A stretch of DNA of 64,000 nt. It comes from Marinithermofilum abyssi (GTDB lineage: Bacteria > Bacillota > Bacilli > Thermoactinomycetales > DSM-45169). This document shows, one piece after another, positions 32,482 through 41,240 of this stretch (within the stretch, counting starts at the first letter, position 1; the number at the start of each line of letters is the position of its first letter). A program made the position numbers and the translations under genes. The notes under the pieces were generated by a model. It was not told the origin of the DNA, searched no databases, and saw only the letters and a program-made list of their open reading frames with translations. The stretch covers positions 124,001 through 188,000 of the forward strand of contig NZ_BMHQ01000007.1 in NCBI RefSeq assembly GCF_014641195.1, given 5' to 3'.

Positions 32482-32922
32482 ATGGAACTTGTGGTTTATT
32501 TGGCAGGGCAGATCCATGATGATTGGCGTGACAAACTTCGAAAAAAAGCGGAAGAACGCGGCTTACCTATTATTTTTAAAGGGCCGCAAGAGAATCACGA
32601 CCGCAGTGATGACATTGGGGAACATATCAAAGGCAAACAGCCCAACGCCGTTTACCGTGATCAAACCGCATCGGAGTTCAACAATCTGCGCACCCGGGTT
32701 TGGATGCAAAAAGCAGATGTAGTGATCGCTCTCTTCGGTGAAAAATACAAGCAATGGAATACGGCGATGGATGCCGCCGTGGCCATTCAGTCCGGCAAGC
32801 CGTTGATTTTGGTACGTCCGGAAAGTTTGGTTCACCCCTTGAAAGAGCTGGCTCAGCGGGCCCAAGTAGTGGTGGAGACGCCGGATCAAGCATTGGATGC
32901 TTTGGCCTACATCTTTGAATAA
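32482..32922 (+). CDS. ytoQ: YtoQ family protein
   Basis: A 146-residue small cytoplasmic protein matching Bacillus YtoQ in length and sequence: VVYLAGQIHDDWRDKL at the start, GPQENHDRSDDIGE, KADVVIALFGEKYKQWNTAMD and a C-terminal helix. The fold resembles nucleoside 2-deoxyribosyltransferase-like proteins (a YLAG-type start and a D-x-V-I-A strand), but no activity has been assigned to the family. AAAGGAG precedes the ATG. It is a single gene converging with gerQ. Confidence 0.88.
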   Translation: MELVVYLAGQIHDDWRDKLRKKAEERGLPIIFKGPQENHDRSDDIGEHIKGKQPNAVYRDQTASEFNNLRTRVWMQKADVVIALFGEKYKQWNTAMDAAVAIQSGKPLILVRPESLVHPLKELAQRAQVVVETPDQALDALAYIFE

Positions 32923-32934
32923 TCGAACCGTAAC

Positions 32935-32966
32935 CAAAAAACCAGAGGCGATGCGTTCGCCTCTGG
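32935..32966 (-). terminator. terminator of the cwlJ-gerQ operon
   Basis: CCAGAGGCG/CGCCTCTGG with TTTTTTGG on the minus strand, between the convergent ytoQ and gerQ genes. Confidence 0.85.
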
Positions 32967-33012
32967 CTCCCCATCCACATACCTATTTCTGACGTGGAGC
33001 ACCCACTTGGAT

Positions 33013-33339
33013 TTACCTGACTCCCCCATCCTCCTGGGCCAAAGTGGCTGGTTGGTTTTCAAACACGTAATAGTCAATGTCGATGTTCATCAGGATAGTA
33101 TCTTTCCCGGTCTGTTGATCGCGAATAAGGATGAAGTCCCTTCCCACCACACGCAATACTCCCGTTACTATTTTGGCATTCCATTGCGGATTGTTCTCAA
33201 AGGTCAAATACACAGTAATCAGCTTCCCGATATTTCTGCTGAGCAAATCTTCCGTATACACCCGACGCCGTTGTTGGGCAATCTGATTCGCATCCCATCC
33301 AAAGGAAGATGCCGATGCATAAGGAACATTCCAATACAT
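33013..33339 (-). CDS. gerQ: spore coat protein GerQ
   Basis: A 108-residue coat protein needed to keep the cortex hydrolase CwlJ in the spore and for germination. The conserved core is ENNPQWNAKIVTGVLRVVGR, then DFILIRDQQTGKDTILM and IDIDYYVF, as in GerQ (YwdL). The N terminus is shorter than in Bacillus and lacks the long Gln/Tyr-rich lead. AAGGGGGG six bases before the ATG at 33339 decides the start. It follows cwlJ by 12 bases, the same pairing as in Bacillus. Confidence 0.9.
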   Translation of the reverse strand: MYWNVPYASASSFGWDANQIAQQRRRVYTEDLLSRNIGKLITVYLTFENNPQWNAKIVTGVLRVVGRDFILIRDQQTGKDTILMNIDIDYYVFENQPATLAQEDGGVR

Positions 33340-33351
33340 AACCAACCCCCC

Positions 33352-33777
33352 TTAATAAACCGCAGGACACTCCTGAGGCCTCGGAACATAAAAGCAATGG
33401 CTCTTGTAGCGACCGCTGAGTCTCTGATTGAACCACTGGGGCGGACATTCCGCGGGTGGACGGTAAAACCACAGTGCGTAGGAGGCGGGATCGTGCCGCT
33501 CTCCCCGTACGGCCCGTCTCGCCAATCGGATTTCCCGGTCACGCGCCCGCTGATAAAAATACGGCTGCTGAACCGCTTCAAACCCGCCCGGTGATTGAAA
33601 GATCATCTCCTTGATCGTGCGGATGTCCTCAAAATCAAGACATTCGGCGATGACCCGGTTCACTCCGACATTGCCCACCATCAGCATGCCCATTTCGCCA
33701 TCCTCTTCCGCCTCGGCCCGCATCAGCCTCGCCAGCAGTCGGATCTCTTTAGTGTTGGCACGAACTTTTCCTGCCAT
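33352..33777 (-). CDS. cwlJ: spore cortex-lytic hydrolase CwlJ
   Basis: A 141-residue muramidase-type enzyme of the SleB/CwlJ fold (Hydrolase_2) that degrades spore cortex during germination. It has the catalytic RAEAEEDGEMGMLMVGNVGVN region (Glu in RAEAE), PGGFEAV, and C-terminal SHCFYVP. There is no signal peptide, consistent with synthesis in the mother cell and deposition in the coat. First gene of the cwlJ-gerQ pair; GAGGTGG precedes the ATG. Expression under a mother-cell sigma factor is expected but no such promoter is resolved. Confidence 0.93.
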   Translation of the reverse strand: MAGKVRANTKEIRLLARLMRAEAEEDGEMGMLMVGNVGVNRVIAECLDFEDIRTIKEMIFQSPGGFEAVQQPYFYQRARDREIRLARRAVRGERHDPASYALWFYRPPAECPPQWFNQRLSGRYKSHCFYVPRPQECPAVY

Positions 33778-33814
33778 GAGACCACCTCACATGAACAAAA
33801 TATTCCTCGGCATC

Positions 33815-33846
33815 AAAAAAAAGAACCGCCTTTAAAAGACGGTTCA
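33815..33846 (-). terminator. terminator of the amidohydrolase gene
   Basis: GAACCGCCTTT/AAAGACGGTTC forms a stem (one wobble) followed by eight Ts on the minus strand. It overlaps the stop codon at 33844. Confidence 0.88.
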
Positions 33847-35451
33847 CCCTCGGTAGGCGATACAGCCGTTCACCACAGTCATGCTTACCCTGGCTTCCAA
33901 CAAAGCGTCCGCATTCGCAGCTAGCAAATCCCGGTCAAATACCGTAAAATCCGCTGCTTTTCCTGGCGAGCAGGTTCCCCGCTCATTCTCCTCTCCGGCA
34001 GCAACGGCACTGCCGATGGTAAACAGGCGCAGCGCCTCCAGCGGCGTCAGATTTTGTTCAGGCAGATATCCACCGGCAGGGTCCTCAGGGGGACGACGGG
34101 TGATCGCAGCATGCAACCCCAAGATAGGATCCAGCGGCTCGATGGGTGCATCGCTCCCTCCCGCACAATCCACTCCACTCATAAGGAGGGTTTTCCAGGC
34201 ATAGGCATAAGCCAGTCTTTCCGACCCCAGCCTTTCCGCTACCCAAGGGAAATCACTCACCACAAACCGAGGCTGGATATCCACCACCACGGGCAAATGC
34301 TTCAAAGCTTGCACCAAATCGGAGCGCAGCACCTGTCCGTGAATCAGACGATCGCATTTTCGCTGCCGACCGCCCGGGGGAATGGGATGCGACTGAAAAG
34401 CGCGGACCACCATCTCCGCAGCTCCATCGCCGATCGCATGGACACCCACTGAGAATCCTTTTTCCCGGGCTCGTCGAACCCACTCGTTCAGTTCTTGCTG
34501 GGAGTGGATCGGCATCCCTCTGGCAGACGGGGCATCCGTATAGGGAGAAGAAAGCAAAGCCGTCCTTCCTCCGATGGACCCGTCCGCAAACATCTTCATC
34601 GCCCCTGTCTTTCGCCACGGGTCTCCTGTCCCAGTTTGCAAACCGAAGTCCGCGGCCTCCTCCAAAAAGGGATGATAGATTAAATGGTGGCTTCGCAGAT
34701 AGATTCCTTCCTCCGTCAACTCCCCATACATATGCCATGCATCGGATACGCTCCCCAACTCCCGCAAATCTTCCGTATGCACTCCCGTCAGCCCTTTGGA
34801 CAAGGCTTCACGGGCCGCCTTCCGCAGCCACTCTTTCTTCTGTGCCCGGCTGCTGGGAGGCATTGCTTCATAAAGCCGGCGGGAAGCATTCTCGTATACC
34901 AATCCATCAAGCTCTCCTCGCTCATCCCTGCCAAAGGCACCATCGGAAGGATCCGGTGTTTCCCGGGAAATGCCCGCCCGTCGAAATGCTTCCGTGTTCG
35001 CTGCTTGTACATGAAAGCAATGACGGGTCAGCATAACGGGATGATGGGGAGCGGCCCGGTCCAACTCTTCCCGTGTGGGGGGCTCTTGTTCCTGAAGTCG
35101 GTTCTCGTCCCAATGGAGCCCCCGTACCCACTCCCCGTGCGGAGTCATCCTTGCCTGATCGCGCACCATCTTTAACAGCTCCGCCTTGGTAGTCACACGG
35201 GAAAAATCCAGCATGGATAACGTCATTCCATAGGCCACCAGGTGTAGGTGACTGTCCACAAGGCCGGGATAACCATATCCGCCGCCTACATCCACTCGCT
35301 CCACATCGGCACGCCCCGCCTGCAGAATCACTTCTTCATAGCCTCCCACCATGCGAATCCTGCCATCTTCCACATAGACCGCTTCCGCAAAAGGGCAGGA
35401 CGGATCCAGTGTGGTAAACCGACCGTTCACAAACAAGCGCTTACTCACCAT
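33844..35451 (-). CDS. YtcJ-like amidohydrolase
   Basis: A 535-residue metal-dependent hydrolase of the amidohydrolase superfamily, YtcJ/NfdA-like. Metal-site motifs are GLVDSHLHL (about 65), GVHAIGDGA and GGSDAPIEP with the catalytic Asp. Other family signatures are GLHWDENRL, HCFHVQAANT and MFADGSIGGRTALL. The C terminus returns to the small beta domain (GKAADFTVFDRDLL). Substrates of this family vary (N-substituted formamides, amides), so the reaction is unknown. The start is uncertain: ATG at 35451 or GTG at 35448 lie at GGGGGGAG; the frame is open to 35505. Confidence 0.88.
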   Translation of the reverse strand: MVSKRLFVNGRFTTLDPSCPFAEAVYVEDGRIRMVGGYEEVILQAGRADVERVDVGGGYGYPGLVDSHLHLVAYGMTLSMLDFSRVTTKAELLKMVRDQARMTPHGEWVRGLHWDENRLQEQEPPTREELDRAAPHHPVMLTRHCFHVQAANTEAFRRAGISRETPDPSDGAFGRDERGELDGLVYENASRRLYEAMPPSSRAQKKEWLRKAAREALSKGLTGVHTEDLRELGSVSDAWHMYGELTEEGIYLRSHHLIYHPFLEEAADFGLQTGTGDPWRKTGAMKMFADGSIGGRTALLSSPYTDAPSARGMPIHSQQELNEWVRRAREKGFSVGVHAIGDGAAEMVVRAFQSHPIPPGGRQRKCDRLIHGQVLRSDLVQALKHLPVVVDIQPRFVVSDFPWVAERLGSERLAYAYAWKTLLMSGVDCAGGSDAPIEPLDPILGLHAAITRRPPEDPAGGYLPEQNLTPLEALRLFTIGSAVAAGEENERGTCSPGKAADFTVFDRDLLAANADALLEARVSMTVVNGCIAYRG

Positions 35452-35505
35452 CTCCCCCCCGTCCGTCGGCCGATCAATTTTTACCCTATCGCCAAACATT
35501 GTCAT

Positions 35506-35838
35506 AGAGAAAACGTGGCCAATTGAATGAAAAACTTACTTGTCAGCTACCCGCCGCTCCCTCTCCAACGTCACGGATGCGATTCTGTTCGTAAACGTAA
35601 AGCGTGTCTTGTCATTCAAGAGCATCTTCGATAGATGGGCGGTATGATCGGCGAAGATCCTTTGCACTCACAGAGTACAAGTCTCGCCAAGGCCGCTCCG
35701 CTCCCTGGTCTCGCTATGCGCTTTTGCAAGAGATCAGAGACGGCCACACCAAACCGGACCCCCTGATTAGCCAGACTCTAGCGCGACTGTGGGGCGGAGA
35801 CAAAAAGCACGACTTGTGCTCCTTGAGTGCGATGACCG
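35506..35838. other. intergenic region between amidohydrolase and rlmD
   Basis: This 330-bp spacer is not coding on either strand as far as I can see. It holds repeat copy B at 35715-35762 and, near its right end, a GAGCGATAAC-type short palindrome next to the rlmD stop that could end that transcript. Confidence 0.5.
35715..35762 (+). repeat. dispersed intergenic repeat, copy B
   Basis: GCGCTTTTGCAAGAGATC with following AGAGACGGCCA and AACCGGACCCC matches copy A at 11616-11657, with an insertion of ACACC and single-base changes. Same strand, also non-coding. Confidence 0.5.
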
Positions 35839-37203
35839 TTATCGCTCCAACAACGTGACGGACTCCACATGGGCTGTCTGTGGAAACATATCAAAGGGAA
35901 CCACCCGTTTGACCTGATACCCCTGTTTCAGTAGCAACCGACAATCCTTGGCCAGTGTCGATGGATTGCAGGAAACGTAAACAATCCGGGGAACTTGGAC
36001 TTCGATTAGCGCTTGGATGAGTTCTTGCCCCAGACCGGTTCGCGGCGGGTCCACCACCACCACATCCGGCTGCAGACCCTCCCGTACCCACCGTGGAAGC
36101 AGACGCTCCGCCTCTCCGAGGTGATATTCCGCATGATCGATTCCATTGATTTCGGCGTTTTCCTTGGCATCTTCCACCGCCTCAGGAATCGTATCCATCC
36201 CGATGACCCGGTCAGCCTGGTCTGCCAGCCAAAGCCCGATGGTCCCCACGCCGCAATAGGCATCTACCACCGTCTCTTTCCCACTGAGACCGGCCGATCG
36301 TTTCACTTCGTCGTAAAGTTTGACGGTTTGCACCGGATTCAGCTGAAAAAAGGCCGGACCCGACAGCAAAAAAGTCAGATGGCCCAGCCGCTCACGAATC
36401 TTCCGCTGCCCCCACAATACCCGGCTTTTTTCACCGAGCACCCGAGAGGTTTTGCGGGGGTTGATATTCAAGACCACGCTTTTCAGCTGCGGCAGCCGTT
36501 CCCGTAACCGATGGATCAGTTCTTCTTCCCGGGGAAGGCGGTTGGAGCGGGAGACGAGCACCAACTGGGCTTCTCCTGTGGCAAAACCGATCCGTGCCGC
36601 CAGATGACGCAGGATTCCCGTTCCTTTTCGTTCATCATAGACAGGAATACCTAGCTCTTCCATTACTTGCCGAGCTTCTTCCAGCAAGCGGTTGGTTTCT
36701 GGATGCTGGATGTCGCATTCACCGACATCGACCAACTGGTGGCTTCCGGGTTTATACATCCCCATCCATACACCCTGCTTGCCCTGTTTCAACGGAAGCT
36801 GTGCTTTATTGCGATACGACCAGGGACGGTCCATTCCCACCGTCTCCTCAATGGGCAGCTGGGTAAGTCCGGTATAACGGGCAAACGCCTCCTCCACCAG
36901 TTCCCGTTTCAGCCGCAGCTGCATCGGATAGTCGATATGTTGCATCTGACAGCCGCCGCAGGAGCGATATACGGGACAGGGAGGCTGCAAGCGGTGAGAA
37001 GACCGCTTTTTAATGCGGAATATTTTTCCTCTGGCATAGTTCTTCTGCACCTCGGTCAACTTGGCAGCCACATATTCTCCCGGAATCGCCCCGTCTACAA
37101 ACACCACTTTTTTTTGATAAACGCCCACCCCTTCGCCGTTAATCCCGATGCGCCGGATGGGCAGTTCAATCACTTGTCCTTTTCGCAATTGGTTTCGACT
37201 CAA
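35839..37203 (-). CDS. rlmD: 23S rRNA (uracil-C5)-methyltransferase, RlmD/RlmCD type
   Basis: About 454 residues. The N-terminal TRAM RNA-binding domain (GQVIELPIRRIGINGEGVGV) is followed by a four-Cys iron-sulfur motif (Cys in PPCPVYRSCGGCQMQH plus one downstream) and a SAM-binding domain DAYCGVGTIGLWLADQADRV. The catalytic pair is in SCNPSTLAKD, and the C terminus is FPQTAHVESVTLLER, the usual TrmA/RumA ending. It methylates U1939 and/or U747 of 23S rRNA. Several starts are possible; TTG at 37203 keeps the TRAM start RKGQVIEL, while the frame is open to 37224. It lies 60 bases downstream of hom on the same strand. Confidence 0.93.
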   Translation of the reverse strand: MSRNQLRKGQVIELPIRRIGINGEGVGVYQKKVVFVDGAIPGEYVAAKLTEVQKNYARGKIFRIKKRSSHRLQPPCPVYRSCGGCQMQHIDYPMQLRLKRELVEEAFARYTGLTQLPIEETVGMDRPWSYRNKAQLPLKQGKQGVWMGMYKPGSHQLVDVGECDIQHPETNRLLEEARQVMEELGIPVYDERKGTGILRHLAARIGFATGEAQLVLVSRSNRLPREEELIHRLRERLPQLKSVVLNINPRKTSRVLGEKSRVLWGQRKIRERLGHLTFLLSGPAFFQLNPVQTVKLYDEVKRSAGLSGKETVVDAYCGVGTIGLWLADQADRVIGMDTIPEAVEDAKENAEINGIDHAEYHLGEAERLLPRWVREGLQPDVVVVDPPRTGLGQELIQALIEVQVPRIVYVSCNPSTLAKDCRLLLKQGYQVKRVVPFDMFPQTAHVESVTLLER

Positions 37204-37264
37204 CAGGCATCCCACACAGTCCAATAGGTTTCCGTTACCAGTTTAACCTGATTGGCTGCAGAAA

Positions 37265-38569
37265 TCACCCCGTGACAACCGCTTCTTTCACCCGATCCTT
37301 TTTCCGGACTCCGATCACCGGATAATGTTCCAGGCGTTTCACTTCGATCCCCAGCTCTGCCAGCAAGATATTCGTATATGATGCATTCCAGTGACACAGC
37401 ACCAACCCCAGGACAGTGGATGAGCCGAAGGAAGCCGTACCGATCTGTTCTACTTCCAGGTTGATTTGCTCCAATTTGTCCCGGAGGGAAGCGGCACCTG
37501 CCAACCCGGGCAAGGCTTCCGTTTCCACGACCACAAACCGGGATCCGCCTTCCTCCGCCCCCGAAAGCACAGGCGGATGCTCGACAGTGGAACCTGAAAT
37601 CCTGGGAAGCCGGAGCACATTGCCCACATCTTCGACTACGGCGCTGGCAGTAGGCTGCTCGCCTGCTCCCTGCCCCACCAGCGTAACATCCTGCACCCAA
37701 TCCCCTTCCAACGTCACCGCATTGTGAACACCGTTCACTCCTGCCAACGGATGATTCTCCGGAAGCAATGCAGGTCCGACGCGCAAGGAGATCGGTCCTT
37801 TTTCTCCGTACTGTTCCGCTTGTGCGAGCAGCTTGATCGCATACCCGAGGCGCCGGGCCAGAGTGATATCCTGAGATGTCACTCCGCGGATTCCCCGACA
37901 AGGGATATCTTCCAGTGAAATCTCCGCTTCAAATGCCAGCCGGGCCAAGATAGCCAACTTGTACTTCGCATCATGGCCGTCCACATCGGAAGAAGGATCT
38001 GCTTCGGCATACCCTTTTTCCTGCGATTCCCGCAATACCTCATCAAAAGCAAGTCCTTTTTGCTCCATTTCTGTCAGGATATAGTTGGTCGTGCCGTTTA
38101 AGATTCCCGTGATCCGGTGCACCCGATTCGCCTTCAACAGGTACCCGATGCTGCCCAGCACAGGGATGCCGCCCCCCACCGCTGCTTCATACAACAGTTG
38201 CACTCCCTTTTGACGAGCCAGGGCCTCCAGCTCTTTTCCGCGTTTGGCGATCAATTCTTTGTTGGCTGTTACCACGTGACATCCTGCAGTCAATGCATCC
38301 CGCACATACGCATAAGCGGACTCCAAACCTCCGATCACTTCGATGACCACTTGAACCCCGGATTGAAGCACCTCATGAAAATCGGTGGTGATCAGAAACT
38401 GGACTCCTTCCACTTGCCGTGTTTTATACGGGTCACGAACCAAAATTTTGCGAACTTCAAACAGCTGACCCGTTCGCCGTAACAATACATCCTGATTGTT
38501 TCGCAATGCCTTGTAAACTCCCGTTCCGACAGTTCCCAGCCCCAGCAATCCCACACCGATTCGCTCCAC
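37265..38569 (-). CDS. hom: homoserine dehydrogenase
   Basis: A 434-residue enzyme that reduces aspartate semialdehyde to homoserine, the branch point to threonine and methionine. The NAD(P) motif is VGLLGLGTVGTGVYKAL at the N terminus. The catalytic core follows with GGGIPVLGSIGYLLKANRVH, GILNGTTNYILTEM and ADPSSDVDGHDAKYKLAILA. A C-terminal ACT domain (from about 350, VVVETEALPGLAG) suggests feedback control by threonine. GAAGGAGGGG before the GTG at 38569 fixes the start. A SAM riboswitch with terminator precedes it, tying expression to methionine status. Confidence 0.95.
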   Translation of the reverse strand: MERIGVGLLGLGTVGTGVYKALRNNQDVLLRRTGQLFEVRKILVRDPYKTRQVEGVQFLITTDFHEVLQSGVQVVIEVIGGLESAYAYVRDALTAGCHVVTANKELIAKRGKELEALARQKGVQLLYEAAVGGGIPVLGSIGYLLKANRVHRITGILNGTTNYILTEMEQKGLAFDEVLRESQEKGYAEADPSSDVDGHDAKYKLAILARLAFEAEISLEDIPCRGIRGVTSQDITLARRLGYAIKLLAQAEQYGEKGPISLRVGPALLPENHPLAGVNGVHNAVTLEGDWVQDVTLVGQGAGEQPTASAVVEDVGNVLRLPRISGSTVEHPPVLSGAEEGGSRFVVVETEALPGLAGAASLRDKLEQINLEVEQIGTASFGSSTVLGLVLCHWNASYTNILLAELGIEVKRLEHYPVIGVRKKDRVKEAVVTG

Positions 38570-38584
38570 TTGGACCCCTCCTTC

Positions 38585-38617
38585 AAAAAATAAATCCCCT
38601 TCTAATAAGAAGGGGAT
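38585..38617 (-). terminator. riboswitch terminator before hom
   Basis: ATCCCCTTC/GAAGGGGAT with a 6-base loop is followed on the minus strand by TTATTTTTTG, immediately before the hom ribosome site. It is the expression platform of the SAM riboswitch. Confidence 0.88.
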
Positions 38618-38652
38618 GTTCTTACCGCATAGACCGGTACAGAAACCACCCA

Positions 38653-38782
38653 CTCCTTATCTCTCAACGCGCTGCACGCGTTGCAGGAATTGGCACCATA
38701 CCCGCTTTTTCACAACAGTGAAAAAACGGGCGGGTTGCCGGGCTTCATCGGGCCAGTCCCTCCGCCGCTCTGGATAACGAGT
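38653..38782 (-). promoter_or_regulatory. SAM-I (S-box) riboswitch
   Basis: The minus strand shows the S-box core in order: CTCGTTATCCAGAG (P1/P2), GGCGGAGGGACTGGCCC, GATGAAGCCCGGCAACC, GGTGCCAATTCCTGCA and the closing GAGAGATAAGGAG. With SAM bound, the downstream terminator should form and hom transcription stop. Confidence 0.96.
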
Positions 38783-38814
38783 CGTGTTCCGTATGCAATT
38801 GAATTAGTGTATAT

Positions 38815-38842
38815 TATGTAGCAGGGGCTATGATTCTGTCAA
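38815..38842 (-). promoter_or_regulatory. promoter of the hom leader
   Basis: TTGACA and TACATA are separated by 16 bases on the minus strand, about 30 bases before the riboswitch aptamer. Confidence 0.6.
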
Positions 38843-38912
38843 ATCTTTTTTTAGCGAAGCACAGGCTGTTTCATCCCCTTTTGTCGGCCGGTGTCTTGTT
38901 CCACAGGAAACC

Positions 38913-39920
38913 TTAGGCAATGCGATTCCGCAAGACACCCAGGCCCTCCACTTCCAACTCCACCACATCCCCCGGCTGAAGCCAGGGATGCACTTCCGTT
39001 CCCAGTTCCAACAGACACCCTGTTCCCACCGTACCTGAACCGATGACATCCCCCGGCAGCAATCGGCAACTTTCGGACGCGCGGGCAATCATCTCGCCGA
39101 AGGAGTAATAGAGGTCTCCCGCATTGCCGGTGGAGAGGAGCTTCCCGTTGATGCTCGCCTTCATCGGGAGATGCCACCGGTCCCCTTTACGGTAAGGTTC
39201 CAACTCATCCAAGGTCACCAGACAAGGCCCCATCGAAGTGGCAAAATCTTTTCCTTTCGCCGGACCAAGCCCCACTTTCATCTCTTTCCGCTGGACATCC
39301 CGGGCACTCCAGTCATTCAAGACGCAAAAACCGGCGATATGATCCAACGCTTTTTCCGCTGGGATATGAATTCCCGGTTTCCCGATAACACAAGCGATTT
39401 CCAATTCATAATCCAACGCTGTTGTGTAAGCGGGTCGAATCACATCTGTATCCGGACCCACAAAAGCGTGATGATTCGAAAAATAAAAAACAGGGATTTC
39501 GTACCACTCCGGCACCATATCCAATCCTCGACGGGCGCGACTGGTTTTCACGTGTTGCTCAAAAGCATAAAAATCCCGAAAGCTTCGGGGGACCGGCAAA
39601 GGTGCCAATAGTTTCACTTCTTCCCGACGCAATGCGACCGGTTCCCCTTCCACCGTCAAAGCCGCCGGGTTTGTCCCTCTTGTTGCCCGTTCTATCTGAC
39701 GCAAAAGGTCCATCCCTTCATTTCCCATATCAAGGAGCTTCAGTAGGTCGGTTGGTATCACTTTCCTGAAAGGGAGCCCTTTCTCCAGCGCTGCCCATTC
39801 CTGCGCAAAGCCCGCATCCACTACATACTCGCCGTTTAACCACCCCATGCGGGCATCAGCGGCAAAGGTTCCCTGAATGGTCAGACTCCTTTCCTTCACC
39901 CGATAAGTTACCAGTTTCAT
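38913..39920 (-). CDS. fumarylacetoacetate hydrolase family protein
   Basis: A 335-residue protein with a FAH C-terminal domain, which cleaves C-C bonds in or isomerises beta-keto-acid-like substrates using Mg or Ca. Metal-site motifs are YEIPVFYFSNHHAFVGPDTD, LDYELEIACVIGKPG, FCVLNDWSARDVQRKEMKVG and KDFATSMGP, ending with IGSGTVGTGCLLE. The N-terminal 100 residues form the smaller SH3-like/helical part. Members act in aromatic or homoprotocatechuate breakdown; no such pathway is nearby, so the substrate is unknown. The ATG at 39920 follows GGGGGGATAAG. Confidence 0.88.
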   Translation of the reverse strand: MKLVTYRVKERSLTIQGTFAADARMGWLNGEYVVDAGFAQEWAALEKGLPFRKVIPTDLLKLLDMGNEGMDLLRQIERATRGTNPAALTVEGEPVALRREEVKLLAPLPVPRSFRDFYAFEQHVKTSRARRGLDMVPEWYEIPVFYFSNHHAFVGPDTDVIRPAYTTALDYELEIACVIGKPGIHIPAEKALDHIAGFCVLNDWSARDVQRKEMKVGLGPAKGKDFATSMGPCLVTLDELEPYRKGDRWHLPMKASINGKLLSTGNAGDLYYSFGEMIARASESCRLLPGDVIGSGTVGTGCLLELGTEVHPWLQPGDVVELEVEGLGVLRNRIA

Positions 39921-40156
39921 CTTATCCCCCCGTTTCCACCTCTCTTCTTTCAAGATATTACACCTATCGGTTTTTTAGCAAGAAAAAAGAACCGAACGGA
40001 TAGCATATCCACTCGGAGAAAATCCATTTAGTAAGAAGGGGGGACCCCTCTCGCAAACCTTTTATCTTGAAGGAGTAGGACATTTACAGAAAGAGTCGGC
40101 GTGAAAGCCCACGACGACCGATGGAAGTGTCTGTGGTGCTTCAGCCGTGTGGAGTC

Positions 40157-40435
40157 TCAATGCTGACGTCGTACCAATTCCTCTTCTGCCATTTTGATCA
40201 GCTCTTTTACCATCTGGCCTCCGATGGGACCGCCCAGTTTCCCTGCTTCTTCCGCCCGGATATCTCCGTTATAACCCGGCTTCAAAGGCACTCCTAGCTG
40301 TCGGGCCATCTCTACTTTCATTTCCTCGGGAGGCCCGGATGTATTCGCCTGCTGGCTCATCACTTGCTTTTTCAAGCGTTCCATCCCTTCCCGGGCTTCG
40401 GGAACCAACAATTTGTTTCGCCGTCTGCGTGCCAT
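40157..40435 (-). CDS. alpha/beta-type small acid-soluble spore protein
   Basis: A 92-residue SASP that coats and protects spore DNA and is degraded at germination. The signature is present twice over: GPR-site region MKVEMARQLGVPLKPGYNGD and the DNA-binding GKLGGPIGGQMVKELIKMAE near the C terminus. The N terminus is basic (ARRRRNKLLVPEA). Earlier starts in the frame are ignored because GAGGGGGTG precedes the ATG at 40435 and this matches the family length. Forespore sigma-G control is expected; no promoter is resolved. Confidence 0.93.
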   Translation of the reverse strand: MARRRRNKLLVPEAREGMERLKKQVMSQQANTSGPPEEMKVEMARQLGVPLKPGYNGDIRAEEAGKLGGPIGGQMVKELIKMAEEELVRRQH

Positions 40436-40492
40436 GGCTTCGATCACCCCCTCTGGCATATTCTTTGCCTTTGGAGGAAAAATACGAAACCA

Positions 40493-40522
40493 AAAAATGC
40501 CGCCCATAACGGGCGGCATTTT
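40493..40522 (-). terminator. terminator after sleB
   Basis: AATGCCGCCC/GGGCGGCATT with TTTTTTGG on the minus strand, directly after the sleB stop codon. Confidence 0.9.
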
Positions 40523-40526
40523 GTTG

Positions 40527-41225
40527 TTACTTCGTAAAGATATGGTTCCCGATTTGGGTTACTTGCGGTCGGGACCAAATCCAATCGGAAGTTGCGGTTT
40601 TCGGGTTAAAGTAGTACAGGGAACCATGGGACGGATCCCAGCCCTTGGCAGCGGCTTCCACTGCTTTATATGCCGTGTCGTTGGGTTCCAGCCAGATTTG
40701 GCCGTCATCCACCGCAGTGAATGCGCCGCTTTCCATGATGACCCCTTTTACCGTATTCGGGAACTTATCAGATTCCACACGGTTCAGGATCACTGCTGCA
40801 ACCGCAACTTTACCTTTGAAGGACTCGCCGCGTGCCTCACCGTGCACGGCCCGAGCCAGCCATTGTTTATCTTCAGCAGAGAGAGAGAATTGTTGGCCTT
40901 GAGTTTGAGCTGTTTGAGACTTGTCCGTCGCTTTCTTCAGCGCGTTCCAGGTTTCAGGACCAGCAATCCCGTCAATACGCAGGTTGTTGTGTTTTTGGAA
41001 ATGGATGACGCTTTTCTCGGTATCCAAACCGTAAATGCCATCCACTTTTACGGAGTACCCCAATTTATTAAGACGATGTTGCAAGTCCCACACATCACCG
41101 TTGGAACTGCCGTATTCAATCATTGTCGGAGACGCTGCATGAGCGTCCGCATGACCGATGGGCAGAATAGCGCCCAGGGCAGCCACGGCGACAGTTGCAA
41201 AAGTTGCAACTATCCATTTTTTCAT
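40527..41225 (-). CDS. sleB: spore cortex-lytic enzyme SleB-like hydrolase
   Basis: A 232-residue exported hydrolase. A Sec signal peptide (MKKWIVATFATVAVAALGA, cleavage near AHA-A at about 30) is followed by a peptidoglycan-binding repeat (VWDLQHRLNKLGYSVKVDGI, about 45-95) and the Hydrolase_2 domain with the catalytic Glu in RAVHGEARGES, plus AAVILNRVESDKFPNT and the SLYYFNPKTA ending. This is the SleB layout, a lytic transglycosylase for cortex. ypeB, the usual partner, is not downstream. A ydaO riboswitch precedes the gene, which suggests a role in vegetative wall turnover too; related hydrolases are under the same riboswitch. Confidence 0.9.
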   Translation of the reverse strand: MKKWIVATFATVAVAALGAILPIGHADAHAASPTMIEYGSSNGDVWDLQHRLNKLGYSVKVDGIYGLDTEKSVIHFQKHNNLRIDGIAGPETWNALKKATDKSQTAQTQGQQFSLSAEDKQWLARAVHGEARGESFKGKVAVAAVILNRVESDKFPNTVKGVIMESGAFTAVDDGQIWLEPNDTAYKAVEAAAKGWDPSHGSLYYFNPKTATSDWIWSRPQVTQIGNHIFTK

Positions 41226-41240
41226 AATATCCCTCCTATA

